A DNA stretch of 64,000 nucleotides from Mercurialis annua (taxonomy: Eukaryota > Streptophyta > Magnoliopsida > Malpighiales > Euphorbiaceae): contig NC_065570.1 of NCBI RefSeq assembly GCF_937616625.2, positions 47,421,665 to 47,485,664 on the forward strand. The letters run 5' to 3'. A program made the position numbers and the translations under genes. The notes below the pieces were generated by a model. The model ran no database searches and was not told where the DNA came from. It worked only from the letters and a program-made list of their open reading frames with translations. This document shows positions 1 through 12,198 of this stretch, piece after piece. Within the stretch, counting starts at the first letter, position 1. Each line of letters begins with the position of its first letter.

Positions 1-1463
1 CAAATATATGCTTTATCATATGCAAGTTATTAGCTAAAAAAATGCAACAAATAACAAACGCATCATTCTCTAATGCATTTGCTTGTGTGACGATCCAAGA
101 AAGTTGTATACTATATACATAGTAAATTGAATTTTATTTTTATGTTTTTAATAATGTTGTTACCTTCAATTATTTAACAAGAAGTATGACATTAAATGAA
201 TTAGAAATTCTTCTACATATTGATATTATAACCCGATATACATTGTGTTATTATTGAATTTGAGTAACATTTTTAAATAAAAGTTATATTATTCTTTAAC
301 ATGAAAAACGATAGAATTATAAAAAAATTGAATTATGTTTTTATTAACATGAGTAATTAATCTAAATTATGTTTATTATTTTATGCGCTCGGAGAAGATA
401 TGCTCATTAAGTTATTTTATCTCTAGCTCCCATTTTGTCTGTATGGATGAACCTTATGTACGTTGATATTATTTATATGTTTTATGTGTATTTATAATCA
501 TAACAGTAAAATGGTGTACGAATCCAAAATTGTATTTTCAAATAGATAATAATATATGAAATATAAATGAATTAGTTTATGGACATATAGAGATTTGATG
601 TTAATACTAAAACTATAGCTGTGAGGGTATTCAATTTAATATGATAATTAAAAGTAAAATAAATATTACTTCTATATCATGTTTAGGCTTTGTTCATGTA
701 TAATTTTGAAAACAAATTAGATTTTATGTGATTGTTTATTATAAATTTTCCGTTCAGATGAATAATTAGGAACAATTGCTTTCTAATATGAATGTATGAA
801 TTGAGCTTGCCATGTATTAATGTTATTTCAAGTAGTCTCAATATTTTTATAGTTGCAGGAATTTGGTTTTAAAAAGTATTAACATAACATTTGAATATAA
901 ATAAATTGTTACATTAGTAAATTTCATATTAGCTTACACAAACTATAGACAAATTTTGGATCAATACTATCATGATATGGTGTAAGGTGCTAGAGTATTC
1001 ATAAGCGTGTCTTACATACGGGTGCAAGTATAAATAGTCTGCTAGCATTGGTAGGCGGTGGCTCTCAATTTAGGTTTGAGGTTGTCAAAGTCCTAGAACG
1101 ATCATAGTCAACCACGCCTATCAATTGTATAAACTCTAAATTAACCGAAAATAAACATTAAATGAAGTTAAAATATTTAAATTGAGTATTACTCATATAA
1201 ACTAATAGCAGACTAAACAAAAAATAATAAAAACTAAAAGTAAATGAAAATAAATATTATAACTTAAAGTTAAACATAAAATTAATATCATATAAATTAA
1301 AACTAAGTACTTACAATTTTGATTGTTTACATTGAACTTTAATAAATATTGAGATTTATTCATAAAGAATAAGAACTAGTTTGTAAAGAGAGTTTCGAAC
1401 ATAAAAACGTTTCAGAAACAGTGAAATGCATCTTATTCAATATTTTAGAGCGACATATCTTTT
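1..1463. other. Intergenic spacer of unit 1 (model for all units)
   Basis: This AT-rich spacer lies between one gene's poly(A) signal and the next gene's promoter; every unit has an equivalent. No supported coding region is seen on either strand. The one part that stands out is a more GC-rich island at about 960-1125, annotated separately. On the gene strand the spacer is the distal upstream region of the neighbouring copy to its left. Confidence 0.7.
981..1122 (+). other. Conserved spacer island: two inverted repeats and a plus-strand TATA-like box
   Basis: A first inverted repeat pairs TGTAAG (981-986) with CTTACA (1011-1016). A plus-strand TATAAATAG lies at 1029-1037. A second, imperfect repeat pairs 1050-1061 with 1112-1122 around a ~50-nt loop. 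In many units the C at the position equivalent to 1056 is T, which would keep a G-U pair. A TTGACT W-box core is on the minus strand at 1106-1111. The island recurs in every unit. It could be the start of a short noncoding transcript, a distal enhancer, or a relic; the sequence alone does not decide. Confidence 0.35.
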
Positions 1464-1469
1464 TTTATT
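1464..1469 (-). terminator. Poly(A) signal AATAAA of peptide gene copy 1
   Basis: On the minus strand AATAAA lies 61-66 nt past the TAG stop, a normal distance for a plant 3' UTR. The same offset holds in the copies checked, including those with the TTTTTTT-to-TTATTTT change (copies 10, 12 and 16), where AATAAA is preserved. Confidence 0.6.
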
Positions 1470-1529
1470 CTATCGTCCTGAAATCTAAATTAGTTAATAC
1501 ATGGTTGGCGCATAGATTGGATGAACAAT

Positions 1530-1745
1530 CTAGTGATGATGGCCAGGGCCTCTAGGGCTAGGTCCTGATGCTAGCAGTTGAAACCAGCCTGCCATGCTGC
1601 TCTTTGCTTTCTCGTAAACCGAAGACTGTGTCTCCAAATGATCGCTTGCTAACACTCTTGCAGCCTCCACATTAATCTGGCTTATTACAACCATACAAAT
1701 GAAGCAAATGACCAAAAGAGTGGATGTCTTCTTGATGCTCATCAT
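1530..1745 (-). CDS. PIP-like secreted signalling peptide precursor, copy 1
   Basis: This 71-aa precursor has three parts. Residues 1-28 are a signal peptide (basic KK at 5-6, a hydrophobic run, probable cleavage near VEA/A). Residues 30-58 are a variable acidic/basic spacer. The C-terminus is SGPSPRGPGH at 60-69 plus HH. A signal peptide followed by a C-terminal SGPS..G.GH is the hallmark of plant PIP/PIPL peptides. In Arabidopsis these are released to the apoplast and act through the receptor kinase RLK7 to boost immunity and restrain growth, so the same role is inferred here. The gene appears intronless. Two ATGs are adjacent; the first is taken as start. TATA box at 1867-1879, AATAAA at 1464-1469. 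The family call is confident; the precise member is not assigned. Confidence 0.88.
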   Translation of the reverse strand: MMSIKKTSTLLVICFICMVVISQINVEAARVLASDHLETQSSVYEKAKSSMAGWFQLLASGPSPRGPGHHH

Positions 1746-1866
1746 ATCTTGAAATTAAGAATTAGAAAAAATTACTTATTTTGTGAGTACGCCTATATTT
1801 CCAGAATAAAAAAAAAAGTTGAATAATGCCCTTTGGTTTTGTTTGAAGATATGTGAAGATGTTTCA

Positions 1867-1896
1867 TATATATTTATAGTCGCATAAGTGACGTGG
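1867..1896 (-). promoter_or_regulatory. Core promoter of copy 1: TATA box plus TGACGTGG element
   Basis: Read on the minus strand, CTATAAATATATA (1879 down to 1867) lies about 120 nt before the ATG and predicts a 5' leader of roughly 90-100 nt. Ten bp upstream of the TATA is a TGACGTGG/CCACGTCA element (1889-1896). This is a hybrid C/G-box of the kind bound by plant bZIP factors, including TGA factors of the salicylate response. The pair recurs at the same offset in every copy; only copy 4 is seen to have lost the ACGT core. Confidence 0.6.
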
Positions 1897-3620
1897 TTGT
1901 TTCTAGAGTTATTCATAAAATGTAACAACTTACTGCAATTGAACTTTAATTTGTTTATAGTAATAGAAATAGAAAAACAATTCAACAAAATTACTGGCAA
2001 CAATGACAATGTGTAAAATGTTCGTAGGCTTTTTGTTGAGCCAGAATATAGTTTTCTTCATTTGCTTGAGTATATTCTATTATTGCGATTCCAAATATAT
2101 GCTTTATCATATGCAAGTTATTAGCTAAAAAAATGCAACAAATAACAAACGCATCATTCTCTAATGCATTTGCTTGTGTGACGATCCAAGAAAGTTGTAT
2201 ACTATATACATAGTAAATTGAATTTTATTTTTATGTTTTTAATAATGTTGTTACCTTCAATTATTTAACAAGAAGTATGACATTAAATGAATTAGAAATT
2301 CTTCTACATATTGATATTATAACCCGATATACATTGTGTTATTATTGAATTTGAGTAACATTTTTAAATAAAAGTTATATTATTCTTTAACATGAAAAAC
2401 GATAGAATTATAAAAAAATTGAATTATGTTTTTATTAACATGAGTAATTAATCTAAATTATGTTTATTATTTTATGCGCTCGGAGAAGATATGCTCATTA
2501 AGCTATTTTATCTCTAGCTCCCATTTTGTCTGTATGGATGAACCTTATGTACGTTGATATTATTTATATGTTTTATGTGTATTTATAATCATAACAGTAA
2601 AATGGTGTACGAATCCAAAATTGTATTTTCAAATAAATAATAATATATGAAATATAAATGAATTAGTTTATGGACATATAGAGATTTGATGTTAATACTA
2701 AAACTATAGCTGTGAGAGTATTCAATTTAATATGATAATTAAAAGTAAAATAAATATTACTTCTATATCATGTTTAGGCTTTGTTCATGTATAATTTTGA
2801 AAACAAATTAGATTTTATGTGATTGTTTATTATAAATTTTCCGTTCAGATGAATAATTAGGAACAATTGCTTTCTAATATGAATGTATGAATTGAGCTTG
2901 CCATGTATTAATGTTATTTCAAGTAGTCTCAATATTTTTATAGTTGCAGGAATTTGGTTTTAAAAAGTATTAACATAACATTTGAATATAAATAAATTGT
3001 TACATTAGTAAATTTCATATTAGCTTACACAAACTATAGACAAATTTTGGATCAATACTATCATGATATGGTGTAAGGTGCTAGAGTATTCATAAGCGTG
3101 TCTTACATACGGGTGCAAGTATAAATAGTCTGCTAGCATTGGTAGGCGGTGGCTCTCAATTTAGGTTTGAGGTTGTCAAAGTCCTAGAACGATCATAGTC
3201 AACCACGCCTATCAATTGTATAAACTCTAAATTAACCGAAAATAAACATTAAATGAAGTTAAAATATTTAAATTGAGTATTACTCATATAAACTAATAGC
3301 AGACTAAACAAAAAATAATAAAAACTAAAATTAAATGAAAATAAATATTATAACTTAAAGTTAAACATAAAATTAATATCATATAAATTAAAACTAAGTA
3401 CTTACAATTTTGATTGTTTACATTGAACTTTAATAAATATTGAGATTTATTCATAAAGAATAAGAACTAGTTTGTAAAGAGAGTTTCGAACATAAAAACG
3501 TTTCAGAAACAGTGAAATGCATCTTATTCAATATTTTAGAGCGACATATCTTTTTTTATTCTATCGTCCTGAAATCTAAATTAGTTAATACATGGTTGGC
3601 GCATAGATTGGATGAACAAT

Positions 3621-3836
3621 CTAGTGATGATGGCCAGGGCCTCTAGGGCTAGGTCCTGATGCTAGCAGTTGAAACCAGCCTGCCATGCTGCTCTTTGCTT
3701 TCTCGTAAACCGAAGACTGTGTCTCCAAATGATCGCTTGCTAACACTCTTGCAGCCTCCACATTAATCTGGCTTATTACAACCATACAAATGAAGCAAAT
3801 GACCAAAAGAGTGGATGTCTTCTTGATGCTCATCAT
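3621..3836 (-). CDS. PIP-like secreted peptide precursor, copy 2
   Basis: The protein is identical to copy 1 (signal peptide, spacer, SGPSPRGPGHHH end). TATA box at 3957-3969; AATAAA at 3555-3560. The 5' leader has 9 A where copy 1 has 10, which accounts for the 1-bp shorter next interval. Confidence 0.88.
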   Translation of the reverse strand: MMSIKKTSTLLVICFICMVVISQINVEAARVLASDHLETQSSVYEKAKSSMAGWFQLLASGPSPRGPGHHH

Positions 3837-5710
3837 ATCTTGAAATTAAGAATTAGAAAAAATTACTTATTTTGTGAGTACGCCTATATTTCCAGAATAA
3901 AAAAAAAGTTGAATAATGCCCTTTGGTTTTGTTTGAAGATATGTGAAGATGTTTCATATATATTTATAGTCGCATAAGTGACGTGGTTGTTTCTAGAGTT
4001 ATTCATAAAATGTAACAACTTACTGCAATTGAACTTTAATTTGTTTATAGTAATAGAAATAGAAAAACAATTCAACAAAATTACTGGCAACAATGACAAT
4101 GTGTAAAATGTTCGTAGGCTTTTTGTTGAGCCAGAATATAGTTTTCTTCATTTGCTTGAGTATATTCTATTATTGCGATTCCAAATATATGCTTTATCAT
4201 ATGCAAGTTATTAGCTAAAAAAATGCAACAAATAACAAACGCATCATTCTCTAATGCATTTGCTTGTGTGACGATCCAAGAAAGTTGTATACTATATACA
4301 TAGTAAATTGAATTTTATTTTTATGTTTTTAATAATGTTGTTACCTTCAATTATTTAACAAGAAGTATGACATTAGATGAATTAGAAATTCTTCTACATA
4401 TTGATATTATAACCCGATATACATTGTGTTATTATTGAATTTGAGTAACATTTTTAAATAAAAGTTATATTATTCTTTAACATGAAAAACGATAGAATTA
4501 TAAAAAAATTGAATTATGTTTTTATTAACATGAGTAATTAATCTAAATTATGTTTATTATTTTATGCGCTCGGAGAAGATATGCTCATTAAGCTATTTTA
4601 TCTCTAGCTCCCATTTTGTCTGTATGGATGAACCTTATGTACGTTGATATTATTTATATGTTTTATGTGTATTTATAATCATAACAGTAAAATGGTGTAC
4701 GAATCCAAAATTGTATTTTCAAATAAATAATAATATATGAAATATAAATGAATTAGTTTATGGACATATAGAGATTTGATGTTAATACTAAAACTATAGC
4801 TGTGAGAGTATTCAATTTAATATGATAATTAAAAGTAAAATAAATATTACTTCTATATCATGTTTAGGCTTTGTTCATGTATAATTTTGAAAACAAATTA
4901 GATTTTATGTGATTGTTTATTATAAATTTTCCGTTCAGATGAATAATTAGGAACAATTGCTTTCTAATATGAATGTATGAATTGAGCTTGCCATGTATTA
5001 ATGTTATTTCAAGTAGTCTCAATATTTTTATAGTTGCAGGAATTTGGTTTTAAAAAGTATTAACATAACATTTGAATATAAATAAATTGTTACATTAGTA
5101 AATTTCATATTAGCTTACACAAACTATAGACAAATTTTGGATCAATACTATCATGATATGGTGTAAGGTGCTAGAGTATTCATAAGCGTGTCTTACATAC
5201 GGGTGCAAGTATAAATAGTCTGCTAGCATTGGTAGGCGGTGGCTCTCAATTTAGGTTTGAGGTTGTCAAAGTCCTAGAACGATCATAGTCAACCACGCCT
5301 ATCAATTGTATAAACTCTAAATTAACCGAAAATAAACATTAAATGAAGTTAAAATATTTAAATTGAGTATTACTCATATAAACTAATAGCAGACTAAACA
5401 AAAAATAATAAAAACTAAAATTAAATGAAAATAAATATTATAACTTAAAGTTAAACATAAAATTAATATCATATAAATTAAAACTAAGTACTTACAATTT
5501 TGATTGTTTACATTGAACTTTAATAAATATTGAGATTTATTCATAAAGAATAAGAACTAGTTTGTAAAGAGAGTTTCGAACATAAAAACGTTTCAGAAAC
5601 AGTGAAATGCATCTTATTCAATATTTTAGAGCGACATATCTTTTTTTATTCTATCGTCCTGAAATCTAAATTAGTTAATACATGGTTGGCGCATAGATTG
5701 GATGAACAAT

Positions 5711-5926
5711 CTAGTGATGATGGCCAGGGCCTCTAGGGCTAGGTCCTGATGCTAGCAGTTGAAACCAGCCTGCCATGCTGCTCTTTGCTTTCTCGTAAAC
5801 CGAAGACTGTGTCTCCAAATGATCGCTTGCTAACACTCTTGCAGCCTCCACATTGATCTGGCTTATTACAACCATACAAATGAAGCAAATGACCAAAAGA
5901 GTGGATGTCTTCTTGATGCTCATCAT
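5711..5926 (-). CDS. PIP-like secreted peptide precursor, copy 3
   Basis: The protein is identical to copy 1. It carries a silent third-position change in the codons near the signal-peptide junction (GATCTGG where others have AATCTGG on the plus strand, about 5855). TATA box at 6048-6060. A T-to-C change at about 6110 in the upstream region is private to this copy. Confidence 0.88.
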   Translation of the reverse strand: MMSIKKTSTLLVICFICMVVISQINVEAARVLASDHLETQSSVYEKAKSSMAGWFQLLASGPSPRGPGHHH

Positions 5927-7801
5927 ATCTTGAAATTAAGAATTAGAAAAAATTACTTATTTTGTGAGTACGCCTATATTTCCAGAATAAAAAAAAAAGT
6001 TGAATAATGCCCTTTGGTTTTGTTTGAAGATATGTGAAGATGTTTCATATATATTTATAGTCGCATAAGTGACGTGGTTGTTTCTAGAGTTATTCATAAA
6101 ATGTAACAACCTACTGCAATTGAACTTTAATTTGTTTATAGTAATAGAAATAGAAAAACAATTCAACAAAATTACTGGCAACAATGACAATGTGTAAAAT
6201 GTTCGTAGGCTTTTTGTTGAGCCAGAATATAGTTTTCTTCATTTTCTTGAGTATATTCTATTATTGCGATTCCAAATATATGCTTTATCATATGCAAGTT
6301 ATTAGCTAAAAAAATGCAACAAATAACAAACGCATCATTCTCTAATGCATTTGCTTGTGTGACGATCCAAGAAAGTTGTATACTATATACATAGTAAATT
6401 GAATTTTATTTTTATGTTTTTAATAATGTTGTTACCTTCAATTATTTAACAAGAAGTATGACATTAAATGAATTAGAAATTCTTCTACATATTGATATTA
6501 TAACCCGATATACATTGTGTTATTATTGAATTTGAGTAACATTTTTAAATAAAAGTTATATTATTCTTTAACATGAAAAACGATAGAATTATAAAAAAAT
6601 TGAATTATGTTTTTATTAACATGAGTAATTAATCTAAATTATGTTTATTATTTTATGCGCTCGGAGAAGATATGCTCATTAAGTTATTTTATCTCTAGCT
6701 CCCATTTTGTCTGTATGGATGAACCTTATGTACGTTGATATTATTTATATGTTTTATGTGTATTTATAATCATAACAGTAAAATGGTGTACGAATCCAAA
6801 ATTGTATTTTCAAATAAATAATAATATACGAAATATAAATGAATTAGTTTATGGACATATAGAGATTTGATGTTAATACTAAAACTATAGCTGTGAGAGT
6901 ATTCAATTTAATATGATAATTAAAAGTAAAATAAATATTACTTCTATATCATGTTTAGGCTTTGTTCATGTATAATTTTGAAAACAAATTAGATTTTATG
7001 TGATTGTTTATTATAAATTTTCCGTTCAGATGAATAATTAGGAACAATTGCTTTCTAATATAAATGTATGAATTGAGCTTGCCATGTATTAATGTTATTT
7101 CAAGTAGTCTCAATATTTTTATAGTTGCAGGAATTTGGTTTTAAAAAGAATTAACATAACATTTGAATATAAATAAATTGTTACATTAGTAAATTTCATA
7201 TTAGCTTACGCAAACTATAGACAAATTTTGGATCAATACTATCATGATATGGTGTAAGGTGCTAGAGTATTCATAAGCGTGTCTTACATACGGGTGCAAG
7301 TATAAATAGTCTGCTAGCATTGGTAGGCGGTGGCTCTCAATTTAGGTTTGAGGTTGTCAAAGTCCTAGAACGATCATAGTCAACCACGCCTATCAATTGT
7401 ATAAACTCTAAATTAACCGAAAATAAACATTAAATGAAGTTAAAATATTTAAATTGAGTATTACTCATATAAACTAATAGCAGACTAAACAAAAAATAAT
7501 AAAAACTAAAATTAAATGAAAATAAATATTATAACTTAAAGTTAAACATAAAATTAATATCATATAAATTAAAACTAAGTACTTACAATTTTGATTGTTT
7601 ACATTGAACTTTAATAAATATTGAGATTTATTCATAAAGAATAAGAACTAGTTTGTAAAGAGAGTTTCGAACATAAAAACGTTTCAGAAACAGTGAAATG
7701 CATCTTATTCAATATTTTAGAGCGACATATCTTTTTTTATTCTATCGTCCTGAAATCTAAATTAGTTAATACATGGTTGGCGCATAGATTGGATGAACAA
7801 T

Positions 7802-8017
7802 CTAGTGATGATGGCCAGGGCCTCTAGGGCTAGGTCCTGATGCTAGCAGTTGAAACCAGCCTGCCATGCTGCTCTTTGCTTTCTCGTAAACCGAAGACTG
7901 TGTCTCCAAATGATCGCTTGCTAACACTCTTGCAGCCTCCACATTAATCTGGCTTATTACAACCATACAAATGAAGCAAATGACCAAAAGAGTGGATGTC
8001 TTCTTGATGCTCATCAT
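7802..8017 (-). CDS. PIP-like secreted peptide precursor, copy 4
   Basis: The protein is identical to copy 1. TATA box at 8139-8151 is intact, but the adjacent ACGT element is mutated (8161-8168 reads TGACATGG). If that element drives induction, this copy may respond differently from its neighbours. Confidence 0.88.
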   Translation of the reverse strand: MMSIKKTSTLLVICFICMVVISQINVEAARVLASDHLETQSSVYEKAKSSMAGWFQLLASGPSPRGPGHHH

Positions 8018-8160
8018 ATCTTGAAATTAAGAATTAGAAAAAATTACTTATTTTGTGAGTACGCCTATATTTCCAGAATAAAAAAAAAAGTTGAATAATG
8101 CCCTTTGGTTTTGTTTGAAGATATGTGAAGATGTTTCATATATATTTATAGTCGCATAAG

Positions 8161-8168
8161 TGACATGG
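8161..8168 (-). promoter_or_regulatory. Mutated ACGT element in the copy 4 promoter
   Basis: The plus strand reads TGACATGG here, where the other copies have TGACGTGG at the same offset from the ATG. The change removes the ACGT core that bZIP proteins need. It is a natural single-base promoter variant within an otherwise near-identical array. Confidence 0.55.
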
Positions 8169-9892
8169 TTGTTTCTAGAGTTATTCATAAAATGTAACAA
8201 CTTACTGCAATTGAACTTTAATTTGTTTATAGTAATAGAAATAGAAAAACAATTCAACAAAATTACTGGCAACAATGACAATGTGTAAAATGTTCGTAGG
8301 CTTTTTGTTGAGCCAGAATATAGTTTTCTTCATTTTCTTGAGTATATTCTATTATTGCGATTCCAAATATATGCTTTATCATATGCAAGTTATTAGCTAA
8401 AAAAATGCAACAAATAACAAACGCATCATTCTCTAATGCATTTGCTTGTGTGACGATCCAAGAAAGTTGTATACTATATACATAGTAAATTGAATTTTAT
8501 TTTTATGTTTTTAATAATGTTGTTACCTTCAATTATTTAACAAGAAGTATGACATTAAATGAATTAGAAATTCTTCTACATATTGATATTATAACCCGAT
8601 ATACATTGTGTTATTATTGAATTTGAGTAACATTTTTAAATAAAAGTTATATTATTCTTTAACATGAAAAACGATAGAATTATAAAAAAATTGAATTATG
8701 TTTTTATTAACATGAGTAATTAATCTAAATTATGTTTATTATTTTATGCGCTCGGAGAAGATATGCTCATTAAGTTATTTTATCTCTAGCTCCCATTTTG
8801 TCTGTATGGATGAACCTTATGTACGTTGATATTATTTATATGTTTTATGTGTATTTATAATCATAACAGTAAAATGGTGTACGAATCCAAAATTGTATTT
8901 TCAAATAAATAATAATATACGAAATATAAATGAATTAGTTTATGGACATATAGAGATTTGATGTTAATACTAAAACTATAGCTGTGAGAGTATTCAATTT
9001 AATATGATAATTAAAAGTAAAATAAATATTACTTCTATATCATGTTTAGGCTTTGTTCATGTATAATTTTGAAAACAAATTAGATTTTATGTGATTGTTT
9101 ATTATAAATTTTCCGTTCAGATGAATAATTAGGAACAATTGCTTTCTAATATGAATGTATGAATTGAGCTTGCCATGTATTAATGTTATTTCAAGTAGTC
9201 TCAATATTTTTATAGATGCAGGAATTTGGTTTTAAAAAGTATTAACATAACATTTGAATATAAATAAATTGTTACATTAGTAAATTTCATATTAGCTTAC
9301 ACAAACTATAGACAAATTTTGGATCAATACTATCATGATATGGTGTAAGGTGCTAGAGTATTCATAAGCGTGTCTTACATACGGGTGCAAGTATAAATAG
9401 TCTGCTAGCATTGGTAGGTGGTGGCTCTCAATTTAGGTTTGAGGTTGTCAAAGTCCTAGAACGATCATAGTCAACCACGCCTATCAATTGTATAAACTCT
9501 AAATTAACCGAAAATAAACATTAAATGAAGTTAAAATATGTAAATTGAGTATTACTCATATAAACTAATAGCAGACTAAACAAAAAATAATAAAAACTAA
9601 AATTAAATGAAAATAAATATTATAACTTAAAATTAAACATAAAATTAATATCATATAAATTAAAACTAAGTACTTACAATTTTGATTGTTTACATTGAAC
9701 TTTAATAAATATTGAGATTTATTCATAAAGAATAAGAACTAGTTTGTAAAGAGAGTTTCGAACATAAAAACGTTTCAGAAACAGTGAAATGCATCTTATT
9801 CAATATTTTAGAGCGACATATCTTTTTTTATTCTATCGTCCTGAAATCTAAATTAGTTAATACATGGTTGGCGCATAGATTGGATGAACAAT

Positions 9893-10108
9893 CTAGTGAT
9901 GATGGCCAGGGCCTCTAGGGCTAGGTCCTGATGCTAGCAGTTGAAACCAGCCTGCCATGCTGCTCTTTGCTTTCTCGTAAACCGAAGACTGTGTCTCCAA
10001 ATGATCGCTTGCTAACACTCTTGCAGCCTCCACATTAATCTGGCTTATTACAACCATACAAATGAAGCAAATGACCAAAAGAGTGGATGTCTTCTTGATG
10101 CTCATCAT
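9893..10108 (-). CDS. PIP-like secreted peptide precursor, copy 5
   Basis: The protein is identical to copy 1. TATA box at 10229-10241. The leader carries a T-to-C SNP (GATGCTTCAT at about 10220) shared only with copies 8 and 11. The spacer following it (11118) has ATTATTTC, shared only with the spacer after copy 8. These markers tie copies 5 and 8 together as descendants of one block. Confidence 0.88.
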   Translation of the reverse strand: MMSIKKTSTLLVICFICMVVISQINVEAARVLASDHLETQSSVYEKAKSSMAGWFQLLASGPSPRGPGHHH

Positions 10109-11982
10109 ATCTTGAAATTAAGAATTAGAAAAAATTACTTATTTTGTGAGTACGCCTATATTTCCAGAATAAAAAAAAAGTTGAATAATGCCCTTTGGTT
10201 TTGTTTGAAGATATGTGAAGATGCTTCATATATATTTATAGTCGCATAAGTGACGTGGTTGTTTCTAGAGTTATTCATAAAATGTAACAACTTACTGCAA
10301 TTGAACTTTAATTTGTTTATAGTAATAGAAATAGAAAAACAATTCAACAAAATTACTGGCAACAATGACAATGTGTAAAATGTTCGTAGGCTTTTTGTTG
10401 AGCCAGAATATAGTTTTCTTCATTTTCTTGAGTATATTCTATTATTGCGATTCCAAATATATGCTTTATCATATGCAAGTTATTAGCTAAAAAAATGCAA
10501 CAAATAACAAACGCATCATTCTCTAATGCATTTGCTTGTGTGACGATCCAAGAAAGTTGTATACTATATACATGGTAAATTGAATTTTATTTTTATGTTT
10601 TTAATAATGTTGTTACCTTCAATTATTTAACAAGAAGTATGACATTAAATGAATTAGAAATTCTTCTACATATTGATATTATAACCCGATATACATTGTG
10701 TTATTATTGAATTTGAGTAACATTTTTAAATAAAAGTTATATTATTCTTTAACATGAAAAACGATAGAATTATAAAAAAATTGAATTATGTTTTTATTAA
10801 CATGAGTAATTAATCTAAATTATGTTTATTATTTTATGCGCTCGGAGAAGATATGCTCATTAAGTTATTTTATCTCTAGCTCCCATTTTGTCTGTATGGA
10901 TGAACCTTATGTACGTTGATATTATTTATATGTTTTATGTGTATTTATAATCATAACAGTGAAATGGTGTACGAATCCAAAATTGTATTTTCAAATAAAT
11001 AATAATATATGAAATATAAATGAATTAGTTTATGGACATATAGAGATTTGGTGTTAATACTAAAACTATAGCTGTGAGAGTATTCAATTTAATATGATAA
11101 TTAAAAGTAAAATAAATATTATTTCTATATCATGTTTAGGCTTTGTTCATGTATAATTTTGAAAACAAATTAGATTTTATGTGATTGTTTATTATAAATT
11201 TTCCGTTCAGATGAATAATTAGGAACAATTGCTTTCTAATATGAATGTATGAATTGAGCTTGCCATGTATTAATGTTATTTCAAGTAGTCTCAATATTTT
11301 TATAGATGCAGGAATTTGGTTTTAAAAAGTATTAACATAACATTTGAATATAAATAAATTGTTACATTAGTAAATTTCATATTAGCTTACACAAACTATA
11401 GACAAATTTTGGATCAATACTATCATGATATGGTGTAAGGTGCTAGAGTATTCATAAGCGTGTCTTACATACGGGTGCAAGTATAAATAGTCTGCTAGCA
11501 TTGGTAGGTGGTGGCTCTCAATTTAGGTTTGAGGTTGTCAAAGTCCTAGAACGATCATAGTCAACCACGCCTATCAATTGTATAAACTCTAAATTAACCG
11601 AAAATAAACATTAAATGAAGTTAAAATATTTAAATTGAGTATTACTCATATAAACTAATAGCAGACTAAACAAAAAATAATAAAAACTAAAATTAAATGA
11701 AAATAAATATTATAACTTAAAATTAAACATAAAATTAATATCATATAAATTAAAACTAAGTACTTACAATTTTGATTGTTTACATTGAACTTTAATAAAT
11801 ATTGAGATTTATTCATAAAGAATAAGAACTAGTTTGTAAAGAGAGTTTCGAACATAAAAACGTTTCAGAAACAGTGAAATGCATCTTATTCAATATTTTA
11901 GAGCGACATATCTTTTTTTATTCTATCGTCCTGAAATCTAAATTAGTTAATACATGGTTGGCGCATAGATTGGATGAACAAT

Positions 11983-12198
11983 CTAGTGATGATGGCCAGG
12001 GCCTCTAGGGCTAGGTCCTGATGCTAGCAGTTGAAACCAGCCTGCCATGCTGCTCTTTGCTTTCTCGTAAACCGAAGACTGTGTCTCCAAATGATCGCTT
12101 GCTAACACTCTTGCAGCCTCCACATTAATCTGGCTTATTACAACCATACAAATGAAGCAAATGACCAAAAGAGTGGATGTCCTCTTGATGCTCATCAT
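11983..12198 (-). CDS. PIP-like secreted peptide precursor, copy 6 (K6R)
   Basis: The protein differs from copy 1 only by K6R in the basic n-region of the signal peptide, a conservative change expected to be neutral for secretion. The same SNP is in copies 9 and 13, together with a leader SNP (TACGTCTATA at 12241). TATA box at 12320-12332. The mature SGPS peptide is unchanged. Confidence 0.88.
   Translation of the reverse strand: MMSIKRTSTLLVICFICMVVISQINVEAARVLASDHLETQSSVYEKAKSSMAGWFQLLASGPSPRGPGHHH

Noticed and set aside
1050..1122. tRNA-like 73-nt stretch with complementary ends (GGTAGGC..GCCTATC)
   Set aside because: There is no T-arm consensus, no proper anticodon arm and no B box. Only the end pairing resembles a tRNA.
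1776..2009. A 71-81 codon minus-strand open frame upstream of every peptide gene
   Set aside because: It spans the peptide gene's own TATA box and 5' leader, starts at a non-ATG codon, and its end switches with the length of the A-run. There is no signal of coding, so it is a promoter shadow.
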